Below, piece after piece: positions 41,664 to 51,252 of a stretch of DNA of 64,000 bases. Under the pieces are notes generated by a model. The model worked only from the letters and a program-made list of their open reading frames with translations. It was not told where the DNA came from and made no database searches. The position numbers were made by a program, and so were the translations under genes. Source of the stretch: Kitasatospora sp. DSM 101779 (GTDB taxonomy: Bacteria > Actinomycetota > Actinomycetes > Streptomycetales > Streptomycetaceae); NCBI RefSeq assembly GCF_025655475.1, contig NZ_JAHTIK010000001.1:7778124-7842123 (forward strand), in the 5' to 3' direction. The first letter of the stretch is position 1. Each line of letters starts with the position of its first letter.

Positions 41664-43940
41664 ATGAACGAGCCAGGACAGGCGAAGAAGGCCGTGGACG
41701 AGCCTGCGGACACGACGGGGGACGTACGGCCCGACCGGCCTGGCGCACCCGGGTCCGAGCCGCCGCAGGCGGCGGAGCCCACCGAGCCGCGGCCCCCGCT
41801 GCCGCCGAAGCCCGACCAGACCACCCCGCGCCCCGTCTCGGCGACCGGCCGCTCGGCCGGCTCGGAGCCCGGGGTACGCGCCCAGAACGGGGAGTTCCTC
41901 ACCACGGCGCAGGGCGCCCGGCCGGCCGACTCCGACCACTCCCTCAAGGCCGGCCCGCGCGGACCCGTCCTGCTGCAGGACCACCACCTGCGGGAGAAGA
42001 TCACCCACTTCGACCACGAGCGCATCCCCGAACGCGTGGTGCACGCCCGCGGTGCCGGCGCCCACGGCGTGTTCCGCAGCTACGGCACCGCGGCGCCCCT
42101 CACCAGCGCGGCCTTCCTCGCGGAGGACGTCGAGACGCCGGTGTTCGTCCGGTTCTCCACCGTGCTCGGCTCCCGCGGCTCCGCGGACACCGTGCGCGAC
42201 ACCCGCGGCTTCGCCACCAAGTTCTACACGAGCGAGGGCGTCTTCGACCTGGTCGGCAACAACATCCCGGTCTTCTTCGTCCAGGACGCCATCAAGTTCC
42301 CGGACGTCGTGCACGCCGCCAAGCCGCACCCGGACCGGGAGATCCCGCAGGCGCAGTCCGCCCACGACACCTTCTGGGACTTCGTCTCCCTGCACACCGA
42401 GGCGACCCACCACACCCTGTGGAACATGTCCGACCGCGGCATCCCCCGCTCCTACCGGACGATGGAGGGCTTCGGCGTGCACACCTTCCGCCTGGTCGAC
42501 GCCGAGGGCGGCACCTGCCTGGTGAAGTGGCACTGGAAGCCGAAGCTCGGCGTGCACTCCCTGGCCTGGGAGGAGGCGCAGCTGATCGCCGGGGCGGACC
42601 CGGACTTCCACCGCCGCGACCTGTACGACGCCATCGAGGCGGGCGCCTTCCCGCAGTGGGAGCTGGGCGTCCAGGCGCTCCCCGACACCCCTGAGCAGAC
42701 CTTCGAGGGCATCGACCTGCTCGACCCCACCAAGCTCGTCCCCGAGGAGCTGGCCCCGGTGCAGCCGGTCGGCCTGCTGACCCTCAACGGCAACCCGACG
42801 AACTTCTTCGCCGAGGTCGAACAGGTCGCCTTCCACCCCGGTCACCTCGTCCGCGGCATCGACGTCACCGACGACCCGCTGCTCGCGGGCCGGCTGTTCT
42901 CCTACCTCGACACCCAGATCACCCGCCTCGGCGGCCCCAACTTCGCCCAGATCTCGGTGAACCGCACCCACGCGCCGGTCAACGACATGCTGCGCGACGG
43001 CTTCCACCAGGACGCGGTGCACGACGGGGTGGCGCCGTACAAGCCGAACTCCCTGGGCGGCGGCTGCCCGTTCTTCGCCGGCACCGAGGAGCACGCCTTC
43101 ATCGAGCACCCCGTTCCGTTGCCCGCCGCGGCGAAGGTCCGTGCGGCACCCGCCTCCTTCGACGACCACTTCGGCCAACCCCGGCTGTTCTGGGCGAGCA
43201 TGAGTCCGCCCGAGCGCGAACACATCGTCGCCGCGTACACCTTCGAACTCGCCAAGTGCTACGAACAGGCCGTCAAGGAACGCAACCTCAAGGTGCTGGC
43301 CGAGATCGACCCACAACTCTGTGCGGAGGTGGCCCACGGACTCGGGTTGCCCGCGCCGGAGGCGAGCGCGCACCCGGAGGCGACCCCCAGCCCCGCCCTC
43401 TCCCAGGTCGGCCGGAGCTGGCCGACCGACGGCCGGGTGGTCGGCATCGTCGCCGGTCCGGCGGGCGAACTCGAAGCACTCGCCGCCGCTCGCCGAGCGG
43501 TCCTGGCGGCGGACATGGTGCCGCTGGTCGTCGCACCCACCGGGGGACGGCTGACGGCCGACGGTGCCGACCCGGTGGACGTCCAGCGGACCTTCGCCAC
43601 CGCACGGTCCGTCGAATTCGACGCCGTGCTGCTCGCCGGTGCCCCCGCTCCCGGCGGTGACGCGGACGGCGGCCGCGACGCCAAGGCCGGTGGCCCCTCC
43701 GGCCCGACCGCAGACGTCGACCCCCGCATCACCCTGATGGTGGGCGAGGCCTGGCGGCATGCCAAGGCCATCGGCGGCTGGAACGGCGCCGAACGCGCCC
43801 TGCGGGCCGCCGGCATCCCCGCGGACGCGCCGGGCGTCGTGCTCGGCGACGACGGCGAGTCCGTCCTCGGCCGGATCACCGACCTCCTCGCCGCCCACCG
43901 CGTCTGGGACCGCTTCCCGCCACCGGGAACCACCGAGTGA
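41664..43940 (+). CDS. katE: Large-subunit monofunctional catalase (KatE/HPII clade)
   Basis: A 758-residue heme catalase that disproportionates H2O2. A Pro-rich N-terminal arm (~1-75) precedes the core. The active-site His lies in [14 protein letters not shown], with [20 protein letters not shown] and FTLVGNN-like [15 protein letters not shown]. The proximal region is [20 protein letters not shown], with Tyr as heme ligand. After ~580 comes the flavodoxin/DJ-1-like C-terminal domain of large catalases ([20 protein letters not shown]). ATG 41664 follows GGGAGGA; GTG 41646 is an in-frame alternative. Mycothione reductase overlaps its stop by 4 bp. Confidence 0.95.
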   Translation: MNEPGQAKKAVDEPADTTGDVRPDRPGAPGSEPPQAAEPTEPRPPLPPKPDQTTPRPVSATGRSAGSEPGVRAQNGEFLTTAQGARPADSDHSLKAGPRGPVLLQDHHLREKITHFDHERIPERVVHARGAGAHGVFRSYGTAAPLTSAAFLAEDVETPVFVRFSTVLGSRGSADTVRDTRGFATKFYTSEGVFDLVGNNIPVFFVQDAIKFPDVVHAAKPHPDREIPQAQSAHDTFWDFVSLHTEATHHTLWNMSDRGIPRSYRTMEGFGVHTFRLVDAEGGTCLVKWHWKPKLGVHSLAWEEAQLIAGADPDFHRRDLYDAIEAGAFPQWELGVQALPDTPEQTFEGIDLLDPTKLVPEELAPVQPVGLLTLNGNPTNFFAEVEQVAFHPGHLVRGIDVTDDPLLAGRLFSYLDTQITRLGGPNFAQISVNRTHAPVNDMLRDGFHQDAVHDGVAPYKPNSLGGGCPFFAGTEEHAFIEHPVPLPAAAKVRAAPASFDDHFGQPRLFWASMSPPEREHIVAAYTFELAKCYEQAVKERNLKVLAEIDPQLCAEVAHGLGLPAPEASAHPEATPSPALSQVGRSWPTDGRVVGIVAGPAGELEALAAARRAVLAADMVPLVVAPTGGRLTADGADPVDVQRTFATARSVEFDAVLLAGAPAPGGDADGGRDAKAGGPSGPTADVDPRITLMVGEAWRHAKAIGGWNGAERALRAAGIPADAPGVVLGDDGESVLGRITDLLAAHRVWDRFPPPGTTE

Positions 43941-45355
43941 CCCCCGCCCAGCAGGATTCCCCCGCGGACGGACCCGCTCCCTCCGCGCGCCGCCACGATC
44001 TCGTGGTCGTCGGCGCGGGCACGGGCAACGCGCTCGTCGACGACCGCTTCGCGCACCTGGACGTCGCGGTGGTCGCGGAAGGCCCCTTCGGCGGGACGTG
44101 CCTGAACACGGGCTGCATCCCCAGCAAGATGCTTGCCGTGACCGCCGACGTCGCCGATGCCGTCCGCGACGCCGGCCGGCACGACGCGGACGCCACCCTC
44201 CACCGGTTGCGGTGGCCCGACGTCCAACGCCGGGTGTTCGGCCGGCTCGACGCCGTCTCCGGGAAGGAGGAGGACCGGCGCCGTTCCTCGCCCTTCGTGA
44301 CGGTCCACCGCGGCACGGCCCGGTTCACGGGCGCCCGGCGGCTGTGCGTCGAAACCGCCGAGGGACCGTTGGACGTGACCGGCCGGCGTGTCGTGCTCGC
44401 GGCGGGCGGCCGGCCGACCGTCCCCCCGGCCGTCGCCGACTCCGGCCTGCCCTACGAGACCTCCGACACCGTCATGCGCACCCCGGTGCCCCCGGCGCAC
44501 CTCGCCGTACTCGGCGGCGGCTACATCGCCGCCGAACTCGCCCACGTCTTCCACGCGGCCGGTAGCCGCATCACGATCATCGAACAGCGCGAGCAGCTCC
44601 TCACCGACCAGGACGAAGACGTCTCCGCCGCCTTCACCCGGGCCGTGGAGTCCCGCTACGACCTGCGCCTCGGACGCGAGCTGACGCGGGTCGAGGGCGC
44701 CCCGGGCGCCCTGCGGCTGGTCCTGGACGACGGCGCGGTCGTGGCGGCTGACACGCTGCTGGTCGCGGTCGGCCGCCGGCCCAACACCGACCGCCTCGCC
44801 GTGGAGAAGGGCGGCATCGCCTGCACCGACGAGGGCCTCGTCAGGGTCGACGGACAGATGCGCACCAGCGCCGAGGGCGTCTGGGCGCTCGGCGACATCG
44901 TGACGGGAGTACCGCTCAAACACGTCGCCAACCGGGAGGCGGACGTGGTCGCGCACAACCTGCTCCACCCCGGGACGCCCCGCACGATGTCCTACGACGC
45001 GGTGCCCTCCGGCGTCTTCACCCGGCCGCAGATCGCCAAGGTCGGGCTCACCGAGCAGGACGCCCGGGCGCAGGGCATCGACCACCAGGTGGCCGTCCAC
45101 CGGTACGAGGACGTGGCCTACGGCTGGGCGCTGGAGAACACCGAGGGATTCTGCAAGATCCTCGCCGAGCGGTCCACCGGACGACTTCTCGGCGCCCACC
45201 TGATCGGACCTCAGGCGGCCGCACTCCTCCAACCCCTGGTCCTCGCCATGGCCATCGGCATGACCGCCCACGAGGCCGCCCGGCGGCAGCTGTGGATCCA
45301 CCCCGCACTGACCGAGGTCGTCGAGAACACCCTGCTCGGCCTCCGGACGGAGTAG
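43937..45355 (+). CDS. mtr: Mycothione reductase
   Basis: A 472-residue NADPH-dependent flavoprotein disulfide reductase that regenerates mycothiol. Seen are the FAD motif VVVGAGTGNALVDDRF, the redox pair GGTCLNTGCIPSKM, the NADPH motif LAVLGGGYIAAELAHVF, a second FAD motif VWALGDIVTGVPLKHVANRE, and the C-terminal catalytic His in LWIHPALTEVVENTLLGL. The short substrate loop and TGNAL are typical of Mtr rather than lipoamide dehydrogenase. GTG 43937 overlaps the katE stop (GTGA), so H2O2 removal and thiol recycling are translationally coupled. Confidence 0.93.
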   Translation: MTPAQQDSPADGPAPSARRHDLVVVGAGTGNALVDDRFAHLDVAVVAEGPFGGTCLNTGCIPSKMLAVTADVADAVRDAGRHDADATLHRLRWPDVQRRVFGRLDAVSGKEEDRRRSSPFVTVHRGTARFTGARRLCVETAEGPLDVTGRRVVLAAGGRPTVPPAVADSGLPYETSDTVMRTPVPPAHLAVLGGGYIAAELAHVFHAAGSRITIIEQREQLLTDQDEDVSAAFTRAVESRYDLRLGRELTRVEGAPGALRLVLDDGAVVAADTLLVAVGRRPNTDRLAVEKGGIACTDEGLVRVDGQMRTSAEGVWALGDIVTGVPLKHVANREADVVAHNLLHPGTPRTMSYDAVPSGVFTRPQIAKVGLTEQDARAQGIDHQVAVHRYEDVAYGWALENTEGFCKILAERSTGRLLGAHLIGPQAAALLQPLVLAMAIGMTAHEAARRQLWIHPALTEVVENTLLGLRTE

Positions 45356-45395
45356 CGCCGACCGCCGCGCCGCACAGCCGCACAGAGGAGCACCC

Positions 45396-45611
45396 ATGAG
45401 AAATCGACGGCAGAACCCGCCCGACACCCGCGGCCCGGAGGAGGAACCGCGCCGTACGACCAAACCCTGGGACGAGGCGGCGGGGGACCGTGCCTACGGC
45501 GACCGCGCCGCCGGAGCCCGGGACCCGGTCGGCGGCGCACGCCCGGAGACCGGAGGGCCACGGGAACGCTACGACGCCACGGCCGAGGCCGAGGAGACCC
45601 GGAACGAGTAG
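45396..45611 (+). CDS. Small hydrophilic protein after mycothione reductase
   Basis: A 71-residue, highly charged protein without hydrophobic core (MRNRRQNPPDTRGPEEEPRR ... EETRNE). RBS AGAGGAG precedes ATG 45396, 40 bp after mtr, so it is probably the third gene of the operon. It resembles small disordered stress proteins in composition only; family not recognised. Confidence 0.6.
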   Translation: MRNRRQNPPDTRGPEEEPRRTTKPWDEAAGDRAYGDRAAGARDPVGGARPETGGPRERYDATAEAEETRNE

Positions 45612-46417
45612 GCCCGTCGTGGGCCCAGTGGGTGGACGTTCCGGGCGGCGTCGAGCGTCTCTGCGTGAACCTCTGCTGTTACGGCCGAGTGCCCGGGGTC
45701 GGCACTCCTCGTCCTCGGGCGTCACCCCACGCAGAGATCCTCCGGTGGGCCAAACCGACAATGCCGCGCTGACGGTCATTCGGGAGCGATCGCGGGCAAC
45801 GCTCTCCACGGTCGCCGTCGCCGTGGTCACCGGCTCCGGATCCACGACCACCGGGCACCGCCCGCGCGTGGTACTCGCCCACGGCAAGGAACGCCTCCCC
45901 TCCACCACCGCCCAGGACCGGGTCTCCCACGGGGACCGCACCGTCGTCGGCACCGTCGCCTCCGAGACCCGGCTCCCCGCCTCCGACGAGGAGGTCGAGG
46001 CGGGGGAGGGCTGTCTGAGCCGCACGGTGACTGAACGTCAAGCAGCGGCTGCGGGTCCGCAGCGGCGCCCCCGCCCTGCCCGCCAGCCTCACGATCACCG
46101 CCGACGGCTGGGTCTTCAAGGGGTCGCAGAGGACCAGCAGCTCACCCTCCGGCAACACCGGAGACCACACCGCCGGCTGACCACAGGCCGCGACGAGCAG
46201 ACCGGCAGCATCCACGGACAGGAAAGGTGGGACGTGGACCTGACGAGCGATCACCTCCGACGGGCACGTCGGGAGTGATCGCTGTCCAGGGCGTGGTCGC
46301 GTTCGTGAGCCGTTCCCCGGGCGGCCGACTGCTGGTTTCAGAATGGGATTCGGAGTCGTCGCAGGCCGTGATGGGGTGGCCGGGTCGGCGCGGAGTCGGA
46401 CCGGAGGCCGTGCTCCG
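45612..46417. other. 806-bp region without a convincing gene
   Basis: A minus-strand frame from 46254 starts plausibly (VHVPPFLSVDAAGLLVAACG; LPEGELLVLCDPLKTQPSAV) but turns Gly/Asp-rich after ~75 codons. Another minus-strand frame then looks more protein-like (VVVDPEPVTTATATVESVAR). This pattern suggests a frameshifted, decayed gene on the minus strand. I cannot name a family. Confidence 0.35.
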
Positions 46418-46777
46418 TCACAGCCCGCTGGCCAGCCAGGCGGTCACGGCCGCGGTGGTGATGAGGCCGATGTTGAGTGCGATCCGGCGGTCCTCGCCGG
46501 TCAGGTGGACGGCGATCGCTCCGGCCTGGAGGAGTACGAAGCCGCAGGCCGCGCCCGGCGCCAGCAGGGGTGCGATGCGCGTCAGCGGCGGGAGGATCAG
46601 GCCGATCGCGCCGAGTGTTTCGACCGTTCCCAGCGCCCTGAGGGCGGGCAGTGGTACGCGATCGACCCAGGCCATCATCGGTCGGAGCCGGTCGCGGCTG
46701 CGGATCACCTTCAGAGTGCCCGCGTAGAGGTAGAAGAGGGCGAGCGGCCCCGCGACGATCCAGTAGGTGGTGTTCAT
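46418..46777 (-). CDS. DoxX-like membrane protein
   Basis: A 119-residue four-helix membrane protein of the DoxX-like group: YWIVAGPLALFYLYAGTLKV, LRALGTVETLGAIGLILPPL, LAPGAACGFVLLQAGAIAVH and IALNIGLITTAAVTAWLASG. ATG 46777 is 46 bp after the cupin stop on the same strand, so the two probably form one unit controlled by the divergent LysR-type gene. Function unknown; relatives handle quinones or thiols at the membrane. Confidence 0.85.
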   Translation of the reverse strand: MNTTYWIVAGPLALFYLYAGTLKVIRSRDRLRPMMAWVDRVPLPALRALGTVETLGAIGLILPPLTRIAPLLAPGAACGFVLLQAGAIAVHLTGEDRRIALNIGLITTAAVTAWLASGL

Positions 46778-46823
46778 GGTTCCCGTTCATGGGGCCCCGG
46801 TGCACGGGGACCCGGCGGCTGTT

Positions 46824-47318
46824 TCAGGCGAGGTCGGTGGCAGGCTCGGTCGCGTAGCGGCTCATCGCGTCGACATTGGCCTGCGGCGTCAGCGGCCGGC
46901 CGCCGGCGAGCACCTCCTGGAGCTCCCGGAAGTACTGCACGTACAGGTCGGGGGTGAACGTGCTGAGCATGACGGCGGGTTGGTCGGTCGGGTTGGCGAA
47001 GGTGTGCGGGGTGCCGGGCGGAACCATCACCAGCGTGCCCGTGGTGGCGTCGTGGCTCTTGTCCCCGACGGTGAACCGCACGGTGCCGGAGAGGATGTAG
47101 AAGCCCTCGTCGTGCCGGGCGTGGCGGTGCTGCGGCGGTCCCTGGGTGTGCGGGGCGAGGACGGACTCGGCGATCGCGAGGCGGTGCCCGGTGTGGCTGC
47201 CGTCCTCCAGGACGCGCATGCGTGTGGTGCCCAGAACGATCGTCTCGCCGTCGCCGGGACCGACTACCGACACGGCGGGGTCGGCCTGCGGCGCGTTGGC
47301 CTCTGCTTCTTCGGTCAT
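46824..47318 (-). CDS. Cupin-domain protein
   Basis: A 164-residue single cupin. Metal-binding motif 1 is PPQHRHARHDEGFYILSG (His/His/Glu) and motif 2 is MVPPGTPHTFANPTD (His), so a metal centre is likely. Start ATG 47318 (MTEEAEANAPQADPA) is preferred to the upstream extension, which would overlap the LysR operator. It is divergent from the LysR gene and precedes the DoxX-like gene. It is probably a dioxygenase, isomerase or binding protein; the substrate cannot be told. Confidence 0.87.
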   Translation of the reverse strand: MTEEAEANAPQADPAVSVVGPGDGETIVLGTTRMRVLEDGSHTGHRLAIAESVLAPHTQGPPQHRHARHDEGFYILSGTVRFTVGDKSHDATTGTLVMVPPGTPHTFANPTDQPAVMLSTFTPDLYVQYFRELQEVLAGGRPLTPQANVDAMSRYATEPATDLA

Positions 47319-47374
47319 GGTCACCAGTGCACCGCCGGCGGCCTGCCGGTGTCCAAGACCCGTCCCGCAGCGCC

Positions 47375-47391
47375 GATACTCCATGAGTATC
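47375..47391. promoter_or_regulatory. LysR-type operator palindrome
   Basis: GATACTC-cat-GAGTATC is a perfect 7-bp inverted repeat containing ATAC-N7-GTAT, the classical LysR T-N11-A box. It lies between the cupin gene and the LysR GTG at 47400, only 8 bp from it. Confidence 0.8.
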
Positions 47392-47399
47392 GTTGCAGC

Positions 47400-48251
47400 G
47401 TGGAGCTACGGATCTTGCGCTATTTCGTGGCCGTCGCCGAGGAACTCCACTTCGGCCGGGCGGCCACCCGACTGCACATGAGTCAGCCGCCGCTGAGCCG
47501 GGCGATCAAGCAGTTGGAGGCCGATGTCGGGGCCCTGCTGTTCGCCCGCTCGCCCACCGGCGTCACGCTCACTCCGGTGGGCGCGGTGCTGCTCGACGAG
47601 GCGCGGGCCCTGCTCGACCAGGCCGACCGTGTCCGTGCACGCGTGAGTGCGGCCGCCGGCGCCGCGACCATCACCGTCGGCATCCTGGGCGACGGCGCCG
47701 ACCCGGGAGTGTCCAGGCTGGCCGCCGCCTACCGCCGAACCCACCCCGGCGTCGACATCCGCATCCGCAACACCGATCTGACCGACCCGACCTGCGGGCT
47801 GCGCGCCGGACTGGTCGACGTCGCGCTGACCCGGGCTCCGTTCGACGAGACGGCCCTGACGGTGCGTGCGCTGCGAACCGATCCGGTCGGCGTGGTCCTG
47901 CGCGCCGACGATCCATTCGCCCGCCGCGACCGGCTGCGGGTCGCCGAGCTGAGCGACCGCCGCTGGTTCCAGTTCCCGCAGGGCACCGACCCCGTCTGGC
48001 AGTCCTACTGGAACGGCAACACGCCGCGCGAGGGCCCGGTGGTGCGCGACGTCCAGGAATGCCTGCACGCCGTGCTGTGGAACGGCACGGTCGGCCTGGC
48101 CCCGCTCGGACACCAGCTGCCCGCGGAGTTCGCGGTGGTACCGCTGACCGACATGGCGCCGAGCCGGGTGGTGGCGGTGTGGAACGAAGGCGACCCCAAC
48201 CCGCTGATCCGATCCTTCATCGAGATCGCGACAGCCGCCTACCGCCACTGA
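47400..48251 (+). CDS. LysR family transcriptional regulator
   Basis: A 283-residue LTTR. The N-terminal winged helix is clear (VELRILRYFVAVAEELHFGR AATRLHMSQPPLSRAIKQLE, residues 1-60), followed by a linker helix and a two-lobed effector domain (ITVGILGDGADPG; VGVVLRADDPFARRD). GTG 47400 places the HTH at the standard position. The palindrome 8 bp upstream is a likely site for autoregulation and for control of the divergent cupin-DoxX unit. Confidence 0.92.
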   Translation: MELRILRYFVAVAEELHFGRAATRLHMSQPPLSRAIKQLEADVGALLFARSPTGVTLTPVGAVLLDEARALLDQADRVRARVSAAAGAATITVGILGDGADPGVSRLAAAYRRTHPGVDIRIRNTDLTDPTCGLRAGLVDVALTRAPFDETALTVRALRTDPVGVVLRADDPFARRDRLRVAELSDRRWFQFPQGTDPVWQSYWNGNTPREGPVVRDVQECLHAVLWNGTVGLAPLGHQLPAEFAVVPLTDMAPSRVVAVWNEGDPNPLIRSFIEIATAAYRH

Positions 48252-48347
48252 GCGCGGGCAACCCGGTACCGCTGTATCGGCGCGACGGCGAGGAGCCTTG
48301 GGGACGGCCGGCGTCGACCTGAATCGCTCCGGCGTCCAGCGGGCCTG

Positions 48348-49073
48348 TCAACCGCGCACGGTGGTGGTTCGCGGTGCCCTGTCTGCATGGGGTGATGCAT
48401 GCAGCAACATCTGGAGACGCTGTTGCGAGTCGTGGTCCAAGCTGATGAGGAACCTCTCGTAGTCCTGAGGATTCGCCCAGGACGCGAAGGCGATCACATT
48501 GATATAGCGATTCACCAGATGTGGTGTTTCCGAGAGCAACTGGGAGTACCGCGCCATCCACCGATGTTCGACCAGAACGCCCTGCCTCAGGATTCCCGAC
48601 GCAGAGACCTGTGCAGACATTTCGTTGCCCACCATAAGCCTGGCCAGCACAGAGAGAGGTGCCTCCAGGCGTCCCGCACACAGGTATCCGATTTGGTCGC
48701 CGGTATACGTCGTGGCCCGGTAGTACGGATTGAGGAACGGTGAGACGAACCTGAGATCCTTAAGATAGTCGAGCAGTATGCTGATGTGGGCGAACCTGGC
48801 ATGCCGTGACTTGAGCGCGCCTACGTAACTCGCGATGATGAAATGCAGGCGCGCGTATTGCTCTTCGTGAAGTCCGGCAGCGAAGGATCCGTCGAGAAGA
48901 ATCACCCGGTGTCCCAGAAGGTGGACCAGCTGAGCCTTCCCCTCCGGTGGAGCACCCAGCCCTCGCTCCTCACCGAGGCGAGTCGGCCGACCGAGCCCGA
49001 AGCCCGGTGGCCACCGGCGCGGACCGCCTTCCAGCGGAACCGTGCCTTCGACGCGCTCACGGCGTGGGGACAT
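48348..49073 (-). CDS. Orphan protein in a lower-GC patch
   Basis: An open frame of up to 241 residues. The first ~60 are Arg/Gly/Pro-rich and doubtful. From about residue 60 it looks like a real, mostly helical protein: EEQYARLHFIIASYVGALKS, ILLDYLKDLRFVSPFLNPYY, MARYSQLLSETPHLVNRYIN, ASWANPQDYERFLISLDHDS. The DNA at 48400-48850 is clearly less GC-rich than its surroundings and uses rarer codons, suggesting recent acquisition. GTG near 48907 is a possible true start. No family recognised. Confidence 0.55.
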   Translation of the reverse strand: MSPRRERVEGTVPLEGGPRRWPPGFGLGRPTRLGEERGLGAPPEGKAQLVHLLGHRVILLDGSFAAGLHEEQYARLHFIIASYVGALKSRHARFAHISILLDYLKDLRFVSPFLNPYYRATTYTGDQIGYLCAGRLEAPLSVLARLMVGNEMSAQVSASGILRQGVLVEHRWMARYSQLLSETPHLVNRYINVIAFASWANPQDYERFLISLDHDSQQRLQMLLHASPHADRAPRTTTVRG

Positions 49074-49470
49074 GCATCAGCGGCCCGGAGAACGCGGACG
49101 GCCTGAGCGCCCGCGAACCTCGTGCCCGCCGCACGGCCGATCGCGCGTGCTCGACGGGCGACTGGGCGGGCGGTTGCGCCGAAGACCCGCCGCCTGGACC
49201 GATCTCGCAGTCGAGGTGGAGGACCAGCGCCGATCCCGGGACGTTCGTGGTGATGATCAGCAGCAGGGGCGGCGCCGCGGTGGATCTGTGCTCGCGCGGG
49301 GTGGCAGTCACGGGCACCCGCGACTCCGGCTGACGGTACGTGTTCGCGTTCCGACATCAGGGCCGCGGCGAGCTGCCGGCGCGGCGTTCCCGGGCCGGCA
49401 GGCCAGCCACCCGGATGCGAGCCGACACGACTCGGCAGACCCTGGGAGAAGCGGACCACGGAGGCAGGCC
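49074..49470. other. 397-bp region without a recognisable gene
   Basis: This lies between the orphan gene and the plus-strand gene at 49471. Short frames on both strands do not match known proteins, and no repeat or promoter motif stands out. Confidence 0.35.
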
Positions 49471-49872
49471 ATGAGTGGCGAGCACACCCGGGCGCCAAGC
49501 GCGATCGTCCATATGTCCATATCCGGCAGCCCGTCCGCAGCTCAGGCAGTCGCCGACGCTGTGGGGCAGTCGTTCAGGCTGACCACTGCCCCGGACCCGG
49601 TGACGGCCGGCGATTACGCGGCGCCGTCCGAGGCGGTGAATCGCGAGCGATGGCAGGTCGATACGGCCGCACCGATCGAAGACGCTGCTGCACAGCCGGT
49701 CGCCCCTGCGGCCCCGGGAACCGGCTCGGTGAGGGTGGAACTCGGCGGGCGACCCGATGCGGTTCGCAAGGTCATGGCGCTGATTCGGGGGTGCTATCGG
49801 TCAGGGCCGCCGGCAGGTGTGTCACAGGGGTTCGAGGTCTGGCCGGAGGATCGCCTCAAGGACGCCGAGTAG
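49471..49872 (+). CDS. Hypothetical protein
   Basis: A 133-residue protein from ATG 49471 (MSGEHTRAPSAIVHMSISGS), preceded by GGAGGCAGG. The first ~55 residues are a possible small alpha/beta unit (AVADAVGQSFRLTTAPDPVT). The C-terminal region VRVELGGRPDAVRKVMALIR has the strand-helix pattern of a small ferredoxin-like fold. No family recognised. It stands alone, convergent with the GNAT gene. Confidence 0.5.
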   Translation: MSGEHTRAPSAIVHMSISGSPSAAQAVADAVGQSFRLTTAPDPVTAGDYAAPSEAVNRERWQVDTAAPIEDAAAQPVAPAAPGTGSVRVELGGRPDAVRKVMALIRGCYRSGPPAGVSQGFEVWPEDRLKDAE

Positions 49873-50103
49873 CGCAGCCACCGGTGGTCCGCCGGACCCG
49901 CGTCGGGCGAGGTCAGCGCCATGTCTCAAGACCGGCGCCTGCTACGAGTACCTGACGTCGACCTGTCCGTCCGTGGAGGAGGGCGCCGGCCGGAGGGGGG
50001 CGGTGACGGAGGTGAGGTTGTCCTCGGTCTGGAGCCGGATCTCCTGGTGAGCCCGCTGTGACCGGATCGTGAGGACCTTCGAAGCCGGCAGTGGAAGTGC
50101 GGC

Positions 50104-50712
50104 TCAGCGCGCCGGGCGCCACATGGTGGTGACGACCGGCCCGGCGTCGGTGGTGATCCGGTCCCGGGGGACGAAGCCGGCCCGCTCGTACCGGGGGAGG
50201 TTGGCCGGGTTGGTCGACTCCAGGTAGGCCGGCGCGCCGAGCGCGTCGACACGGTTCAGGACCTCCGCGACCAGGCCCATGCCCAGTCCTCGGCCCCGGT
50301 GATCCGGATGCGTGGCGAGCAGGGTGAGGTAGAAGTGCGGTTCGTCGGGGTGCGCCTCCTCCAACTGGTCGCAGATCCGCACGATGTCCGCCGACACCTG
50401 CGGCCCCGCGACCTCCGTGAGGAAGTCGTCGAGCCCGGCCGTCTCGGCGTCGGTCAGCTCCGTCCCGCCGGGCGGGATCCACAGCGCCATGGCTTCCAGG
50501 CCTTCGGTCACGAACAGCCAGGGGTACCGGAGTGCGGAGGTTACGTACAGCCGCCACATCGCGGCGGCCTGCTCGGCGCGGCGGGTGCGGTCCGGGAAGA
50601 CCGGGCCCCACAACGGGTCCTCGAAGAACGCGGCGGTCAGGATGTCGACGACGGCGTCGACGTCGGCCGGTTCCGCGACGCGGGCCGGTACGGGCCGGTA
50701 TGCGAAGGGCAC
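50104..50712 (-). CDS. GNAT family N-acetyltransferase
   Basis: A 202-residue acetyltransferase from GTG 50712 (VPFAYRPVPARVAEPADVDA). The acetyl-CoA motif A is LLATHPDHRGRGLGMGLVAE, with the R/Q-x-x-G-x-G signature, followed by LESTNPANLPRYERAGFVPR. The N-terminal half holds the acceptor site (ILTAAFFEDPLWGPVFPD). The acceptor substrate is unknown; homologues act on small amines or antibiotics. Confidence 0.88.
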   Translation of the reverse strand: MPFAYRPVPARVAEPADVDAVVDILTAAFFEDPLWGPVFPDRTRRAEQAAAMWRLYVTSALRYPWLFVTEGLEAMALWIPPGGTELTDAETAGLDDFLTEVAGPQVSADIVRICDQLEEAHPDEPHFYLTLLATHPDHRGRGLGMGLVAEVLNRVDALGAPAYLESTNPANLPRYERAGFVPRDRITTDAGPVVTTMWRPAR

Positions 50713-51252
50713 CACTCCACAGTAGCCAGGCCCTGCCCGACCTCGCGCACGCCGCACCGCTGCCTGATTCGCTTCAGGCGTTCGGCCGCGTCCGGCCGCG
50801 TCCGGCCGGGCATCGTGCCGGACCGGCGCCGGGCTTTCAGGCTGCACCGGGTGACCGGGGCCCGTGCGGTCCGCGTGGCCTTCTCCACCCGGGCGTGGTC
50901 AGCTGCCGAAGGCCCGGGGTACCCACTGGTCGAGGTGGTCGGCGACCGGCCGCAGCTCGGTGGCGAGGAGCTGCTGCTGCGCCGCCGCCCACGGTTCGGC
51001 GAGAACGGTGGCGATCGCGCCGGGGAACGTGGAGAAACGGGCGCAGGCCAGGACGGAGGCCCGCAGCCGCGGACCGCATGTCCTCGTCCTCTCCCCGCCG
51101 GGCGGTCACCGTTCACGTAACCGCCTCGACGACGGCCGCACCCGGCTCACCACCTGGCACATGCACAGGAACCGCCGCGAGGACCGACCGGCACCCGGCG
51201 CACGCCGGAGGGCCGCCGCGGAACACCGCGGCGGCCCTCGTCGCCCTGCGGG
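50713..51252. other. 540-bp region with a truncated minus-strand gene remnant
   Basis: On the minus strand ~51040-50900 encodes FPGAIATVLAEPWAAAQQQL followed by LATELRPVADHLDQWVPRAFGS-stop. It reads like the true C-terminus of a helical protein, but no start or N-terminal part is recognisable upstream. I take it as a 3' remnant of unknown family. The rest holds nothing I can identify. Confidence 0.4.

Noticed and set aside
45679-46254. 191-codon minus-strand gene
   Set aside because: The start is plausible but the second half is Gly/Asp-rich and another frame looks more coding; treated as decayed DNA.
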